64,000 bases of DNA from Xenophilus sp. L33 (lineage in GTDB: Bacteria; Pseudomonadota; Gammaproteobacteria; Burkholderiales; Burkholderiaceae_C): the NCBI RefSeq assembly GCF_009765735.1, contig NZ_LMUW01000032.1, positions 33,093 through 97,092 on the forward strand, read 5' to 3'. The translations under genes were made by a program, and so were the position numbers. Shown here in pieces: positions 1-7,676 of the stretch (its first letter is position 1; the number at the start of each line of letters is the position of its first letter). Under the pieces are notes generated by a model that saw nothing but the letters and a program-made list of their open reading frames with translations, searched no databases and was not told where the DNA came from.

Positions 1-836
1 GCGTATTTCACGTCGGCCGGCTTCAGCGCCGCCTGCTCGAAGGCCTGGCGGCCCGACTCGGCGGCACCGGTGCGCAGGATGTCGAGGCCACCCGCCTCGC
101 CGGTCCGCACCGATTCACCGAAGCCGCGCACCCCGACCAGCGGCCGGCCGAGCGAGCGAGCGATCTCGGGCCGGGTCACGACCAGCGCGCCGCCGCCGTC
201 GCTGATGACGCAGCAGTCCAGGCGGTGCAGCGGATCCGCGACCATCGGCGAATTCAGCACGTCGTCGACGCTCACCACCTTGCGCAGCATCGCGTTCGGG
301 TTGTGCTGGGCATGGGTGGAGGCAGCCACCTTGACCCAGGCGAGCTGCTCGCTGGTGGTGCCCCACTCGTGCATGTGTCGCTGGGCGAGGCAGCCGTAGA
401 TGCCGGCCACGGTCCAGCCGAAGGGGCTCTCCCAGGCCGACCAGGGCCGGTCGGGCGGCAGCACGCGCAGCTCGGTGCCGGTCGCCTGGCCGCTGCTGCG
501 CGGTTTGCCGGCCAGCGTGATCAGCGCCACCGAGCAGCGGCCCTGCGCGATCGCCTCTGCCGCACGACTGACGTGCCGGATGTAGGAGCAGCCGCCGGAC
601 TCGGTGCCGTCGACGTGGCGCACCTTGAGGTTCATGTAGTCGACCATCAGCGCCGGGATGCCGCCGGGCGTATCGGCGGCGCTGAAGTAGCCGTCGACGT
701 CGCCGAAGCCGAGGCCGGCGTCGGCCAGTGCGCCGCGCGCGCACTCGTAGTGCAGTTGCGCCACCGACTTGTCGGGCGCGTAGCGTGTGGGATGCTCGAA
801 GGCACCGGCGATGCAGGCGGTGGGCGATGCGCTCAT
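1..836 (-). CDS. Thiolase-family protein (3' part outside window)
   Basis: Reads leftward from an ATG at 836 and is still open at the window edge, so only about the first 278 residues are seen. The protein resembles the SCP2/acetyl-CoA acetyltransferase-like thiolases. Cys83 in TESGGCSYIRH sits where the thiolase nucleophile lies, followed by an alanine-rich helix and later a CCVISDGGGA segment typical of the family. It begins 11 bases after the stop of the Bug receptor gene and shares its operon with an acyl-CoA ligase. A role in thiolytic or condensing chemistry on the CoA ester made by that ligase is inferred. Many members of this family have uncertain substrates and some are not true thiolases. 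Confidence 0.8.
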   Translation of the reverse strand, partial: MSASPTACIAGAFEHPTRYAPDKSVAQLHYECARGALADAGLGFGDVDGYFSAADTPGGIPALMVDYMNLKVRHVDGTESGGCSYIRHVSRAAEAIAQGRCSVALITLAGKPRSSGQATGTELRVLPPDRPWSAWESPFGWTVAGIYGCLAQRHMHEWGTTSEQLAWVKVAASTHAQHNPNAMLRKVVSVDDVLNSPMVADPLHRLDCCVISDGGGALVVTRPEIARSLGRPLVGVRGFGESVRTGEAGGLDILRTGAAESGRQAFEQAALKPADVKY

Positions 837-847
837 GGTGGTGCGTC

Positions 848-1831
848 CTATTCGGGCTTGGCGCCGCTGTCGCGCACCACCTGCAGCCAGTGCGCGCGCT
901 CGGCCGCGATCGTCTTCTGCCATTCGGCATGGCCGGTGAAGCCGGCCTCCATGCCGATGGATTTCGTGAAGGCGGCGAAGGCGGCGCTGCGCGCCACGTC
1001 GCCGATGGCGTCCGACATCTTGTCGACGATGGCTTCCGGGGTGCCGGCCGGCGCGAAGAAGAAGGTGTTGGCCACGTAGTCGTAGCCCGGCACGCCCGCC
1101 TCGGCGACGGTCGGCACGTCCGGATACGAGGACGACCGCTCGCTGCCGCTGGTCGCCAGGATCCGGAGCTTGCCGGCCTCGACCAGCGGCCGCGCCGTGG
1201 TGATCGCGGCGAAGGAGAAGTCCACTTCACCGGTCGAGGTCGCCACTGCCGCCGGCACCTGGCCCTTGTACGGCACGTGCAGGAACTGCGCGCCGGTGAG
1301 CGTCGAGAGCATCGACGGCGCGAGATGCTGCGAGCTTCCGGTGCCGCCCGACGCGTAGCCGAGCTTGCCGGGATGGGCCTTGGCAAAGTCCAGGAGCTCC
1401 TTGACGCTGTGGAAAGGCGAGGTCGACGGCACGACCAGCAGCAGTTGCACGGCACCCACCTTGGCCACCGGCACGAAGGACTTGAGCGGGTCGTAGCCGA
1501 TCTTGGCGACCAGCGCCTCGTTGGTGAAATAGCCGGTGGAGGTGATCATCATCGTGTAGCCGTCCGGCGCCGCGCGAGCGGCGACGTCGGTGCCGATGAG
1601 CCCGTTGGCGCCGACCCGATGGTCCATTACCAGCGCGACCTTCCAGCGTTCGCCGATGCGCTGGGCGATGAAGCGCGAAGACGCGTCCGTGGCCGTGCCG
1701 GGCGCGTAAGGCTGTATCAGCGTGATCGCGTGATCGGGCCAGTTCGCCGCCTGCCCTTGTGCCCGCGCCGCGCCCATCGCGCCGCTCGCGCAGGCGACCA
1801 GGGCCGCCTCGAGGATCTGCCGTCGGTTCAT
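848..1831 (-). CDS. Bug/TctC-family periplasmic substrate-binding protein
   Basis: A 327-residue protein with an Ala-rich export signal ending near ARAQG, then the Bug fold. Typical family segments are PDHAITLIQPYAPG near the start, the GANGLIGTD loop, HVPYKG and the late YPDVPTVAEAGVPGYDY motif. Bug proteins bind carboxylates in the periplasm and usually feed a TctAB permease, but no TctA or TctB gene is nearby, so this is an orphan receptor like most Bug genes in Burkholderiales. It lies between a thiolase and an acyl-CoA ligase, 13 bases after the ligase stop. The ligand is therefore probably the organic acid activated by that ligase; this is inference. Confidence 0.9.
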   Translation of the reverse strand: MNRRQILEAALVACASGAMGAARAQGQAANWPDHAITLIQPYAPGTATDASSRFIAQRIGERWKVALVMDHRVGANGLIGTDVAARAAPDGYTMMITSTGYFTNEALVAKIGYDPLKSFVPVAKVGAVQLLLVVPSTSPFHSVKELLDFAKAHPGKLGYASGGTGSSQHLAPSMLSTLTGAQFLHVPYKGQVPAAVATSTGEVDFSFAAITTARPLVEAGKLRILATSGSERSSSYPDVPTVAEAGVPGYDYVANTFFFAPAGTPEAIVDKMSDAIGDVARSAAFAAFTKSIGMEAGFTGHAEWQKTIAAERAHWLQVVRDSGAKPE

Positions 1832-1844
1832 GTTGATGTCTCCT

Positions 1845-3401
1845 TCAGACGCGCCGCTCGTTGCCGACCCAGAAGCGCTCGCGGATGTCCCGCTTCAGCA
1901 CCTTGCCGACCGCGCTGCGCGGCAGCTGCGGCCACACCTCGATGCTCTTGGGCGTCTTCATGCTGCCCAGGCGTTCGCGGCACAGCGCCAGCGCGGCGGC
2001 TTCGTCGAGCCGGTGGCCGGGCTTGAGCTCCACCACCGCCTTGACCGCCTCGCCCCACACCGGATCGGGCACGCCGATGACCGCGCAGTCGCTCACCGCG
2101 GGCAAGGTCCAGAGCACCTGCTCGATCTCGCTCGGCGAGATGTTGAAGCCGCCCGAGACGATCAGGTCCTTGAGCCGGTCGACGATGTAGTAGTAGCCGT
2201 GCGCGTCGCGCAGGCCGACGTCGCCGGTGTGCAGCCAGCCGTCGCGCAGGGTCTCGGCGGTCTTCGCGGGGTCGGCGTAGTAGCCCTTCATCACGAGGTC
2301 GCCCTGGATCACCAGCTCGCCGCGTTCGCCCGCGTCGAGCAGGCGTCCCTGCGGATCCATCACCGCCACGCGCACGAAGGGCGAGGCACGTCCGCAACTC
2401 GCGAGCTGGGGATGCAGCGCCTCGTCGGCCAGGATCTCGGCGTGGTCCTGCGCGGTCAGGCAGGTGGCGACGAAGGGCGCCTCGGCCTGGCCGTAGCACT
2501 GCACCATCACCGGGCCGAACACCTCCAGCGCCTCGCGCAGCTTCTCGACCGACATCGGCGCCGCCGAATAGATGAAGTAGCGCAGCGACCGGTAGTCGTG
2601 CTCGCGCAAGGACGGATGGGCCAGCAGCTTGTAGATGACGGTCGGCGGCAGGAAGAGCTGCGTGACGCGATGGGCCTCGATGGCCTGCAGGATCGCGGCG
2701 GGATCCGCCGAAGGCAGCACGACGGTGCTGCCGCCATAGGCCATGGTCATGAAGCAGACCGCGCCCGCCGCATGGGTCATCGGCGCGACCGCCAGGTGCA
2801 CCGGCCGCCCGCTCACCGGCATCGAGGCGAACCAGTTGGCCATCATCGCGCCGTAGACCCGGTGGGTCACCATCACGCCCTTGGGCAGGCCGGTGGTGCC
2901 GCCGGTGCCGCGGATCGCGACCACGTCGTCGACCCGCGCGGCGCTGCGGTACGGCGTCGCCGGAAAGCCGGCGGCCCACGTTTCCAGGTCGGGCACGTCG
3001 CCGAACGCACGGTCGATGCAGACCACGCCGAGCAGGTCGGGGATGGCCTCGCGCAACGCCGGCAACTGTTCGGAGAAGCTGCTGTGGATGAAGAGGAAGC
3101 GGCAACCGCCGCGCGCCAGGATGTTGATGTTCTCTTCGGCGGAATTGCGCGCATTGACCGGCAGCCAGATGCCGCTGGAGCGCACGGTGCCGAGCACGGC
3201 CACCATCGTCAGCAGGTGGTTGGCGGTCAAGAGGCCGACCTGGCAGCTTGCGTCGATGCCCGCCGCCGCGATGCCGTTGGCGATGCGGTGGGTCAGCGCC
3301 GCGACTTCGGCGTAGCTGAGGCTGCGGCCGCCCGGCTCGACCAGGCAGGGTGCGTCGGCCCCGAGGCTGGCGCCGCGGTCGAAGAAGTCGATCAGTTGCA
3401 T
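1845..3401 (-). CDS. AMP-forming acyl-CoA synthetase
   Basis: 518 residues from the ATG at 3401; an in-frame ATG further upstream would put the start inside the operator/promoter region and is rejected. The P-loop-like AMP motif GTGGTTGLPKG lies at about residues 165-175, followed by YGQAEAP, the HTGDVG adenylation core, and a C-terminal LPRSAVGKVLKRD segment carrying the usual catalytic lysine. The family activates a carboxylic acid with ATP to an acyl-AMP and then to the CoA thioester. It is the first gene of the leftward operon, ahead of a Bug receptor and a thiolase. The operon therefore looks like uptake, CoA activation and thiolysis of an aliphatic or aromatic acid. The exact acid cannot be read from the sequence. 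Confidence 0.9.
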   Translation of the reverse strand: MQLIDFFDRGASLGADAPCLVEPGGRSLSYAEVAALTHRIANGIAAAGIDASCQVGLLTANHLLTMVAVLGTVRSSGIWLPVNARNSAEENINILARGGCRFLFIHSSFSEQLPALREAIPDLLGVVCIDRAFGDVPDLETWAAGFPATPYRSAARVDDVVAIRGTGGTTGLPKGVMVTHRVYGAMMANWFASMPVSGRPVHLAVAPMTHAAGAVCFMTMAYGGSTVVLPSADPAAILQAIEAHRVTQLFLPPTVIYKLLAHPSLREHDYRSLRYFIYSAAPMSVEKLREALEVFGPVMVQCYGQAEAPFVATCLTAQDHAEILADEALHPQLASCGRASPFVRVAVMDPQGRLLDAGERGELVIQGDLVMKGYYADPAKTAETLRDGWLHTGDVGLRDAHGYYYIVDRLKDLIVSGGFNISPSEIEQVLWTLPAVSDCAVIGVPDPVWGEAVKAVVELKPGHRLDEAAALALCRERLGSMKTPKSIEVWPQLPRSAVGKVLKRDIRERFWVGNERRV

Positions 3402-3413
3402 GGCGCTGTTTGT

Positions 3414-3425
3414 GGAAACGTTTTC
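3414..3425. promoter_or_regulatory. LacI-type operator, proximal to the acyl-CoA ligase gene
   Basis: GGAAACGTTTTC is a near-perfect palindrome (one mismatch) around a central CG, the typical form of LacI-family operators. It lies just downstream of the predicted leftward -10 and 12 bases before the ligase ATG, so a bound repressor would block the ligase-Bug-thiolase operon. The surrounding TGTGGAAACGTTTTCAT recurs almost unchanged at 3468-3483. Confidence 0.7.
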
Positions 3426-3435
3426 ATGTCGATCG

Positions 3436-3464
3436 ACTCTACAATTCGAGGCCACGGCGAACAA
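3436..3464 (-). promoter_or_regulatory. Predicted sigma70 promoter of the leftward acyl-CoA ligase operon
   Basis: On the minus strand a TTGTTC -35 (3459-3464) is separated by 17 bases from a TAGAGT -10 (3436-3441). It is flanked on both sides by the LacI-type operators. A forward TACAAT hexamer at 3440-3445 could serve as -10 for the lacI-type gene, but no good -35 partner was seen. Confidence 0.5.
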
Positions 3465-3467
3465 GCC

Positions 3468-3483
3468 TGTGGAACGTTTTCAT
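3468..3483. promoter_or_regulatory. Second LacI-type operator copy, next to the regulator gene
   Basis: TGTGGAACGTTTTCAT repeats the 3411-3427 sequence with one A missing, so the right half-site is perfect and the left half-site degenerate. Its centre is 56 bp from the first operator, about five helical turns, which would permit looping. It sits 11 bases before the regulator's ATG and immediately upstream of the leftward -35, suggesting autoregulation. Confidence 0.6.
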
Positions 3484-3494
3484 ACTGGTAAACG

Positions 3495-4508
3495 ATGACT
3501 CAACGTATCTCCGTCCGCGACGTGGCCGACGCTGCGGGCGTCGCCATCGGCAGCGTCTCGCGGGTGCTCAACCAGAGCGGCTACGCCTCCGAGAGCCTGC
3601 GCAAGCGCGTGATGGACGCGGTCCAGAAGCTCGGCTACGAGCCCGACTTCACCGCCCGCCATCTGCGCACCGGCCACAGCAGGACCATCGGCTACCTGCT
3701 CGCGAACATCGCCAATCCCTCGCTGGCGGCGCACCTGAGCGAGGTCGAGCGGCTCACGCAGGCGGCGGGCTACTCGCTGCTGGTGGGAAGCTCGGAGCGG
3801 CAGGCGCGCGACCGCGAGCTGGTCGCCTTCTTCGAGAACCGTCGGCTCGAAGGCATCATCGCGTCGCCCAGCTTCGAATATCCCGATCCCGCGGACTGCC
3901 CGTTCGCCAACTCGAAGCTGCCGGTGGTGATCTGCGACCGCGCCATGGGCCACGACTTCGACAGCGTGCTGATCGAGCATGCGAAGGGGCTGCGCCGGGC
4001 CATGGACTACCTGCTGTCGCTCGGCCATCGGCGCATCGCCCTCTTCGTGTCGAGCGCGAACCTGCGGCCCGGCCGCGAGAAGCTGATCGGCTACCAGGCG
4101 GCGCTGGCGTCGGCCGGCATCGCCTACGACGAGCGGCTGATCTACATGCCCAATTCGTGGATCGAGTCTTCCGGCGAAAGCATGGCGGAGATGCTCAAGC
4201 TCGACGAGCCGCCGACGGCCATCATCGCGCTCGGCACGCGCATGCTGTCGGGCGCCATCCATGTGGCGCGCGAAGCGGGGCTGGACATTCCGCGCGACCT
4301 CTCGGTGATCGGAATCGGCATCATGTCGACGCTCGAACTGATGTATCCGCCCTTGACGGTGCTGCGCTACAACTACGAGGCCAGCGCGCAACTCACGGTG
4401 CAGCTGATGCTCGACCGGATCGCCGGCGACTCGCCGCCCGGCGTGCGCAAGCTCCAGGTCGAGTGGGACCTGGTCATCGGCCGGTCCTGCGCGGTGGCCG
4501 CGCGCTGA
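3495..4508 (+). CDS. LacI-family transcriptional regulator
   Basis: 337 residues. The N-terminal helix-turn-helix begins ISVRDVADAAGVAIGSVSRV and is followed by the hinge-type LGYEPDFTARHLRTG and a periplasmic-binding-protein-like effector domain (GYLLANIANPS, then LGHRRIALF near residue 176). It is transcribed divergently from the acyl-CoA ligase/Bug/thiolase operon, and the gap holds two LacI-type palindromes. A local repressor responding to the operon's substrate or its CoA ester is the natural reading. There is no clear Shine-Dalgarno ahead of the ATG at 3495, and the second operator is very close. The ATG is nevertheless supported by the standard HTH offset. Confidence 0.93.
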   Translation: MTQRISVRDVADAAGVAIGSVSRVLNQSGYASESLRKRVMDAVQKLGYEPDFTARHLRTGHSRTIGYLLANIANPSLAAHLSEVERLTQAAGYSLLVGSSERQARDRELVAFFENRRLEGIIASPSFEYPDPADCPFANSKLPVVICDRAMGHDFDSVLIEHAKGLRRAMDYLLSLGHRRIALFVSSANLRPGREKLIGYQAALASAGIAYDERLIYMPNSWIESSGESMAEMLKLDEPPTAIIALGTRMLSGAIHVAREAGLDIPRDLSVIGIGIMSTLELMYPPLTVLRYNYEASAQLTVQLMLDRIAGDSPPGVRKLQVEWDLVIGRSCAVAAR

Positions 4509-4537
4509 ATCCGGGGCCGCGCGACCGATCCACGACA

Positions 4538-4744
4538 ATGCGCCTCATGGATTCCATGAGCGATGAAGAACTCGCATCGGCCGCCTTCGTGCTTCGCAAG
4601 CGCGCCGAACACGGCGACACCGCGGCGCTGAGGCAGGCCGAGAAGCTCGAGGCCGAATTGCGCGAGCGGCTCGGCCCGACACCCTCCCGGCAAGGGCCGC
4701 TGGTCGAATTGCCGAAGCCGCGGCCCTGGTGGCGCTTCTGGTAG
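4538..4744 (+). CDS. 68-residue protein with Trp-rich C-terminus (copy 1)
   Basis: A short acidic/basic helical protein with no recognised function. It starts MRLMDSMSDEELASAAFVLR, has a charged amphipathic middle rich in Arg and Glu, and ends in PKPRPWWRFW. A second 68-residue protein at 22865-23071 (minus strand) aligns end to end without gaps: S-D-(E/D)-E at residues 8-11, LR.RA..GD.AA around 19-30, an AE pair at 34-35, and a terminal RPWW.(F/L)W. That match is the best evidence that both are real genes. There is no signal peptide or metal motif. It lies alone between the LacI regulator and an oppositely oriented Bug receptor. Confidence 0.75.
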   Translation: MRLMDSMSDEELASAAFVLRKRAEHGDTAALRQAEKLEAELRERLGPTPSRQGPLVELPKPRPWWRFW

Positions 4745-4754
4745 CGGCCCGGCG

Positions 4755-5729
4755 TCAATCGAGCCTGGCGCCGGTCTTCGCGATGATCGGCTTCCACTTC
4801 GCGGTCTCCGCCACCAGGTAGGCCTGGTACTGCTCCGGCGTCGAGCCGATCGGTTCCTGCCCGATGTCGCGGATGCGGGCAAGCATCGCCGGCTCCTGCA
4901 GGATCGCCGCGATGTCGTCGCGGACCTGCCGGACGGTCTGCGGCGGCGTGCCGGCGCGTGTCACCAGGCCGAAGGCGCCCGAGAAGTCGAAGCCCGGCAC
5001 GGCGGTGTTCACCAGCGTCGCATCCGGCGCCATCTCCGGATGCTGAGCGCCCATGGTGCCGATCAGCTTGAGCTTGCCGCTCTTGACCTGGTCCAGCGCC
5101 GACGCGGTCAGCGGATCGATCAGGAGCGGCACGTGGCCGCCGAGCAGGTCGGTCATGGCCTGCGCGCTGCCCTTGTACGGCACGTTGCGCATGCGCACGC
5201 CGGCCATCGAATTCAGCAACTCCATCGCCAGGTAGGTCTGCGTGGTCGCGTAGGCGTAGGCCACGCCGTCCGGCTCGGCGCGCGCGGCCGCCATCAGCTC
5301 CATCGGCGTCGACGGCGCGAACGACGGATGGGCGTAGAGCGCCATGTGGAAGCGCGTCAGCAGCATCACGCCCGTCAGGTCGTGCGCGGTGTCGTAGGGC
5401 ATGTGCGAGGTCAGCAGCGGGTTGATGACGTGCGAGCCGGTGACCAGGCCGAGCGTCTGCCCGTCCGGCGCGGCGTGCGCGACGGCCTCGGTGCCGAGCA
5501 TGGTGTTGGCGCCGGGGCGGTTTTCCACCAGCACCGTCATGTTCCAGCGCGTGCCGAGGTTCTCCGCGATCTGCCGCGCCAGGGCGTCGGTCGCGCCGCC
5601 CGGCGGGAACGGAACGATCAGGCGCACGGGGCGCGACGGATTGAAGGTGGCGGGCGCTTGCGCCCGCGCGATCGGTGCCAGCGCCAGGCCGGCGGAGGCG
5701 GCCAGCAGGCTGCGGCGTGAAAGGGGCAT
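4755..5729 (-). CDS. Bug/TctC-family periplasmic substrate-binding protein
   Basis: 324 residues with a Tat-like or Sec-type leader beginning MPLSRRSLLAASAGLALA and ending at ARAQA. The mature part shows the family hallmarks RLIVPFPPGGATDALAR, ENRPGANTMLGTE, NVPYKGSAQAMTDLLGG and GTPPQTV. As for the first Bug gene, no TctA/TctB permease is nearby. It is transcribed away from an SDR dehydrogenase gene with 114 bases between the two starts. Co-regulation with that dehydrogenase is possible but not shown by any operator I could see. The ligand is probably a small carboxylate, known only by family. Confidence 0.9.
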   Translation of the reverse strand: MPLSRRSLLAASAGLALAPIARAQAPATFNPSRPVRLIVPFPPGGATDALARQIAENLGTRWNMTVLVENRPGANTMLGTEAVAHAAPDGQTLGLVTGSHVINPLLTSHMPYDTAHDLTGVMLLTRFHMALYAHPSFAPSTPMELMAAARAEPDGVAYAYATTQTYLAMELLNSMAGVRMRNVPYKGSAQAMTDLLGGHVPLLIDPLTASALDQVKSGKLKLIGTMGAQHPEMAPDATLVNTAVPGFDFSGAFGLVTRAGTPPQTVRQVRDDIAAILQEPAMLARIRDIGQEPIGSTPEQYQAYLVAETAKWKPIIAKTGARLD

Positions 5730-5843
5730 GGATGTCTCCGGTCTTCGAGGGTGTTCGGTTCGAGCGGCGGTCGGCTTGACCCCGCCAATGGGCGGTCTTC
5801 TAATTCAGCGGACCAACCATTGAGATTCTCGACACTTCCCATC

Positions 5844-6626
5844 ATGACCGACTCGTTGAATGGCCAGATCGCACTGGTGACCGGCGCCGCCCGCGGCATC
5901 GGACGCGCCGTCGCCGCGGAACTCGGGCGCCTCGGGGCGCGCGTGTGGGTGGCCGACCTGAATGCCGCCGCGCTCGACGCCACCGTGGCCGCGCTGGCCG
6001 ACGCCGGGATTTCAGCCACCGCCATCGCGCTGGACGTCAGCGACCGGAGCGCGGCGTTCGCCGCCGTCGATGCGATCGTCGAAGGCGCCGGCAGGCTGGA
6101 CGTGCTGGTCAACGCAGCCGGCCTTTACACCTCCGCCGCCTTCCTGGACACGCGCATCGAGGACTTCGGCCGCCTGCTCGACGTCAACCTGTTCGGCACG
6201 GTGAACCTGATGCAGGCAGCGCTGCCCGGCATGCGCGCGCGCGGCGTGGGCCGCATCATCAACATCGCTTCGACGGCCGGCAAGATGGGATCGCTCAACC
6301 AGAGCGCCTACAACGTCTCCAAGCACGCGGTCGTCGGTCTGACCCGCTGCGTCGCGATGGAGTTCGCCAAGACCGGCGTGACCGTGAACGCCATCTGCCC
6401 GGGCCCGGTGCGCACCGAGATGCTCAACGGCCTGTGGGAATCGCAGGCGAAGGTGCGCGGCGTCCCGGTCGATGCGGTGAAGGCCGAGATGATCGGCCGC
6501 GTGCCGCTCGGGCGCTTTATCGAGCCGGACGAGATCGCATCGATGGCCGGCTACCTCGCATCGCCCGCCGCGGCCGCGGTGACGGCGCAGTCCTTTGCGG
6601 TGGATGGGGGCAGCGTGCAGGTCTAG
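5844..6626 (+). CDS. Short-chain dehydrogenase/reductase (FabG-like)
   Basis: 260 residues from the ATG at 5844; an upstream in-frame ATG would add 31 residues unlike the family. Classical SDR features are all present: the cofactor motif TGAARGIG at 14-21, NAAG at 90-93, catalytic Ser143, Tyr156 and Lys160 (SAYNVSK), and CPGPVRTEM after strand six. Asp39 (VADLN) at the end of beta-2 suggests a preference for NAD over NADP. It oxidises or reduces a hydroxyl/keto group, but the substrate is not evident. It lies divergent to a Bug receptor and ends 24 bases before the convergent glycosyltransferase-like gene. Confidence 0.93.
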   Translation: MTDSLNGQIALVTGAARGIGRAVAAELGRLGARVWVADLNAAALDATVAALADAGISATAIALDVSDRSAAFAAVDAIVEGAGRLDVLVNAAGLYTSAAFLDTRIEDFGRLLDVNLFGTVNLMQAALPGMRARGVGRIINIASTAGKMGSLNQSAYNVSKHAVVGLTRCVAMEFAKTGVTVNAICPGPVRTEMLNGLWESQAKVRGVPVDAVKAEMIGRVPLGRFIEPDEIASMAGYLASPAAAAVTAQSFAVDGGSVQV

Positions 6627-6650
6627 CACGCCTCGGCGGCAAGCGAACCG

Positions 6651-7470
6651 TCAGCGCCCGCCCGCCAGCGCCGCGGCCATGCCGAATTCGCTGATGTGCG
6701 TCGGCGTCAGGCTGCGCAGGCGGGTCAGGTTGCCGGCCAGCACGTGGGGCCGGAACAGCGCCCTTGCGCATGAAGCAGGAATGCCAGACCGCGCGGGTCT
6801 GGCTGTGGGCATTGCCGTGGCCGACCCGGTAGACCGAGCCCGGAAAGGGCAAGGGCGCCAGCGGATGCCCCAGGGCGACGAATTCCTCGGTGATCCGCGC
6901 GTGGGTGCCCAGCCAGCGGACGTGCTCCTGCGGTGCCTCGGCGAAGGTCGGCGGGATCTTCATGAGGTCGCGGTGGACGATGTGGGTGGTGCCGCAGTGC
7001 TTGTGCAGCGACGGGAACTTGAAGATCCAGTGGCTGCCTTCGGACCACATGTAGCCGTCGGTGATGTACCAGCCGTTCGCGGTCGGATGACGCTCCACGA
7101 AGCCGGCGAGGCGCGAGGAGACGAAGTCGTCGTCGTCCACCACCATGTAGTGGTTGCTGTTCGGCGCATGCAGCAGGCCGGCCAGGACGCGGCGGCCCTT
7201 GTCGTAGCGAAAGGCTTCGTACTTGTCGGGCCAGCTGGTGAAGTCCTGCCCCAGGTCGTGGATCGGGTTCGGCGAGAAGTCCACCCAGGCGACTTCGAAG
7301 CCGCGCGGCAGGGGCGGCAGGTCGGAGCCGGTGTTGGCTACGACGACCGCGCGCCAGGCACCGGATTCCTGCCCCGCGATGGAGGCGGCCGTTTGTCCCA
7401 GAACGTACTTGACCCGGCCCCAATCCTTCGCGTTCTGCGGGTGCCGCACCGGGATGATGAAAGTCAGCAT
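6651..7470 (-). CDS. Glycosyltransferase-like protein with an apparent frameshift near the C-terminus
   Basis: The N-terminal 230 residues start MLTFIIPVRHPQNAKDWGR and contain a nucleotide-sugar-type fold with an acidic MVVDDDDF cluster near residue 115, resembling GT-A family transferases. After SCFMRK the frame enters Pro/Arg-rich nonsense and would overlap the SDR gene by 110 bp. Removing one base from the G-run opposite 6761-6763 instead gives a sensible tail containing FRPHVLAGNLTRLRSL, which stops at 6651 just short of the SDR gene. Either the locus is a recent pseudogene with a shortened C-terminal helix, or the base is a sequencing error. The sugar and acceptor are unknown. Confidence 0.6.
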
Positions 7471-7676
7471 CGGAATTCTTGCCTTCCAGGAAGAGGTTCG
7501 CCGCGATTTTTACTTACAGACGAGACAGATTTGAACCTGTGCAGGAAATGACTCTCCATGGGCCTGCGCGGAACATGGCAAAGTTCACGGATGCATATTC
7601 TGACCAATGCAGCGAGCGCCCTCGCCGGCTCTCTTGATTTCGCCCGGTGCGGCACCGGGATCGTCCGCGTACCGCG

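Noticed and set aside
6517..6650. C-terminal extension of the glycosyltransferase-like frame into the SDR gene
   Set aside because: Pro/Arg/Ala nonsense overlapping a well-supported gene; the alternative frame ending at 6651 is more protein-like.
7500..7560. Possible tRNA-like or attachment-like tract (ACAGATTTGAACCTGTG)
   Set aside because: The TTGAACC stretch is suggestive of a T-arm, but no cloverleaf, anticodon stem or CCA end could be built around it.
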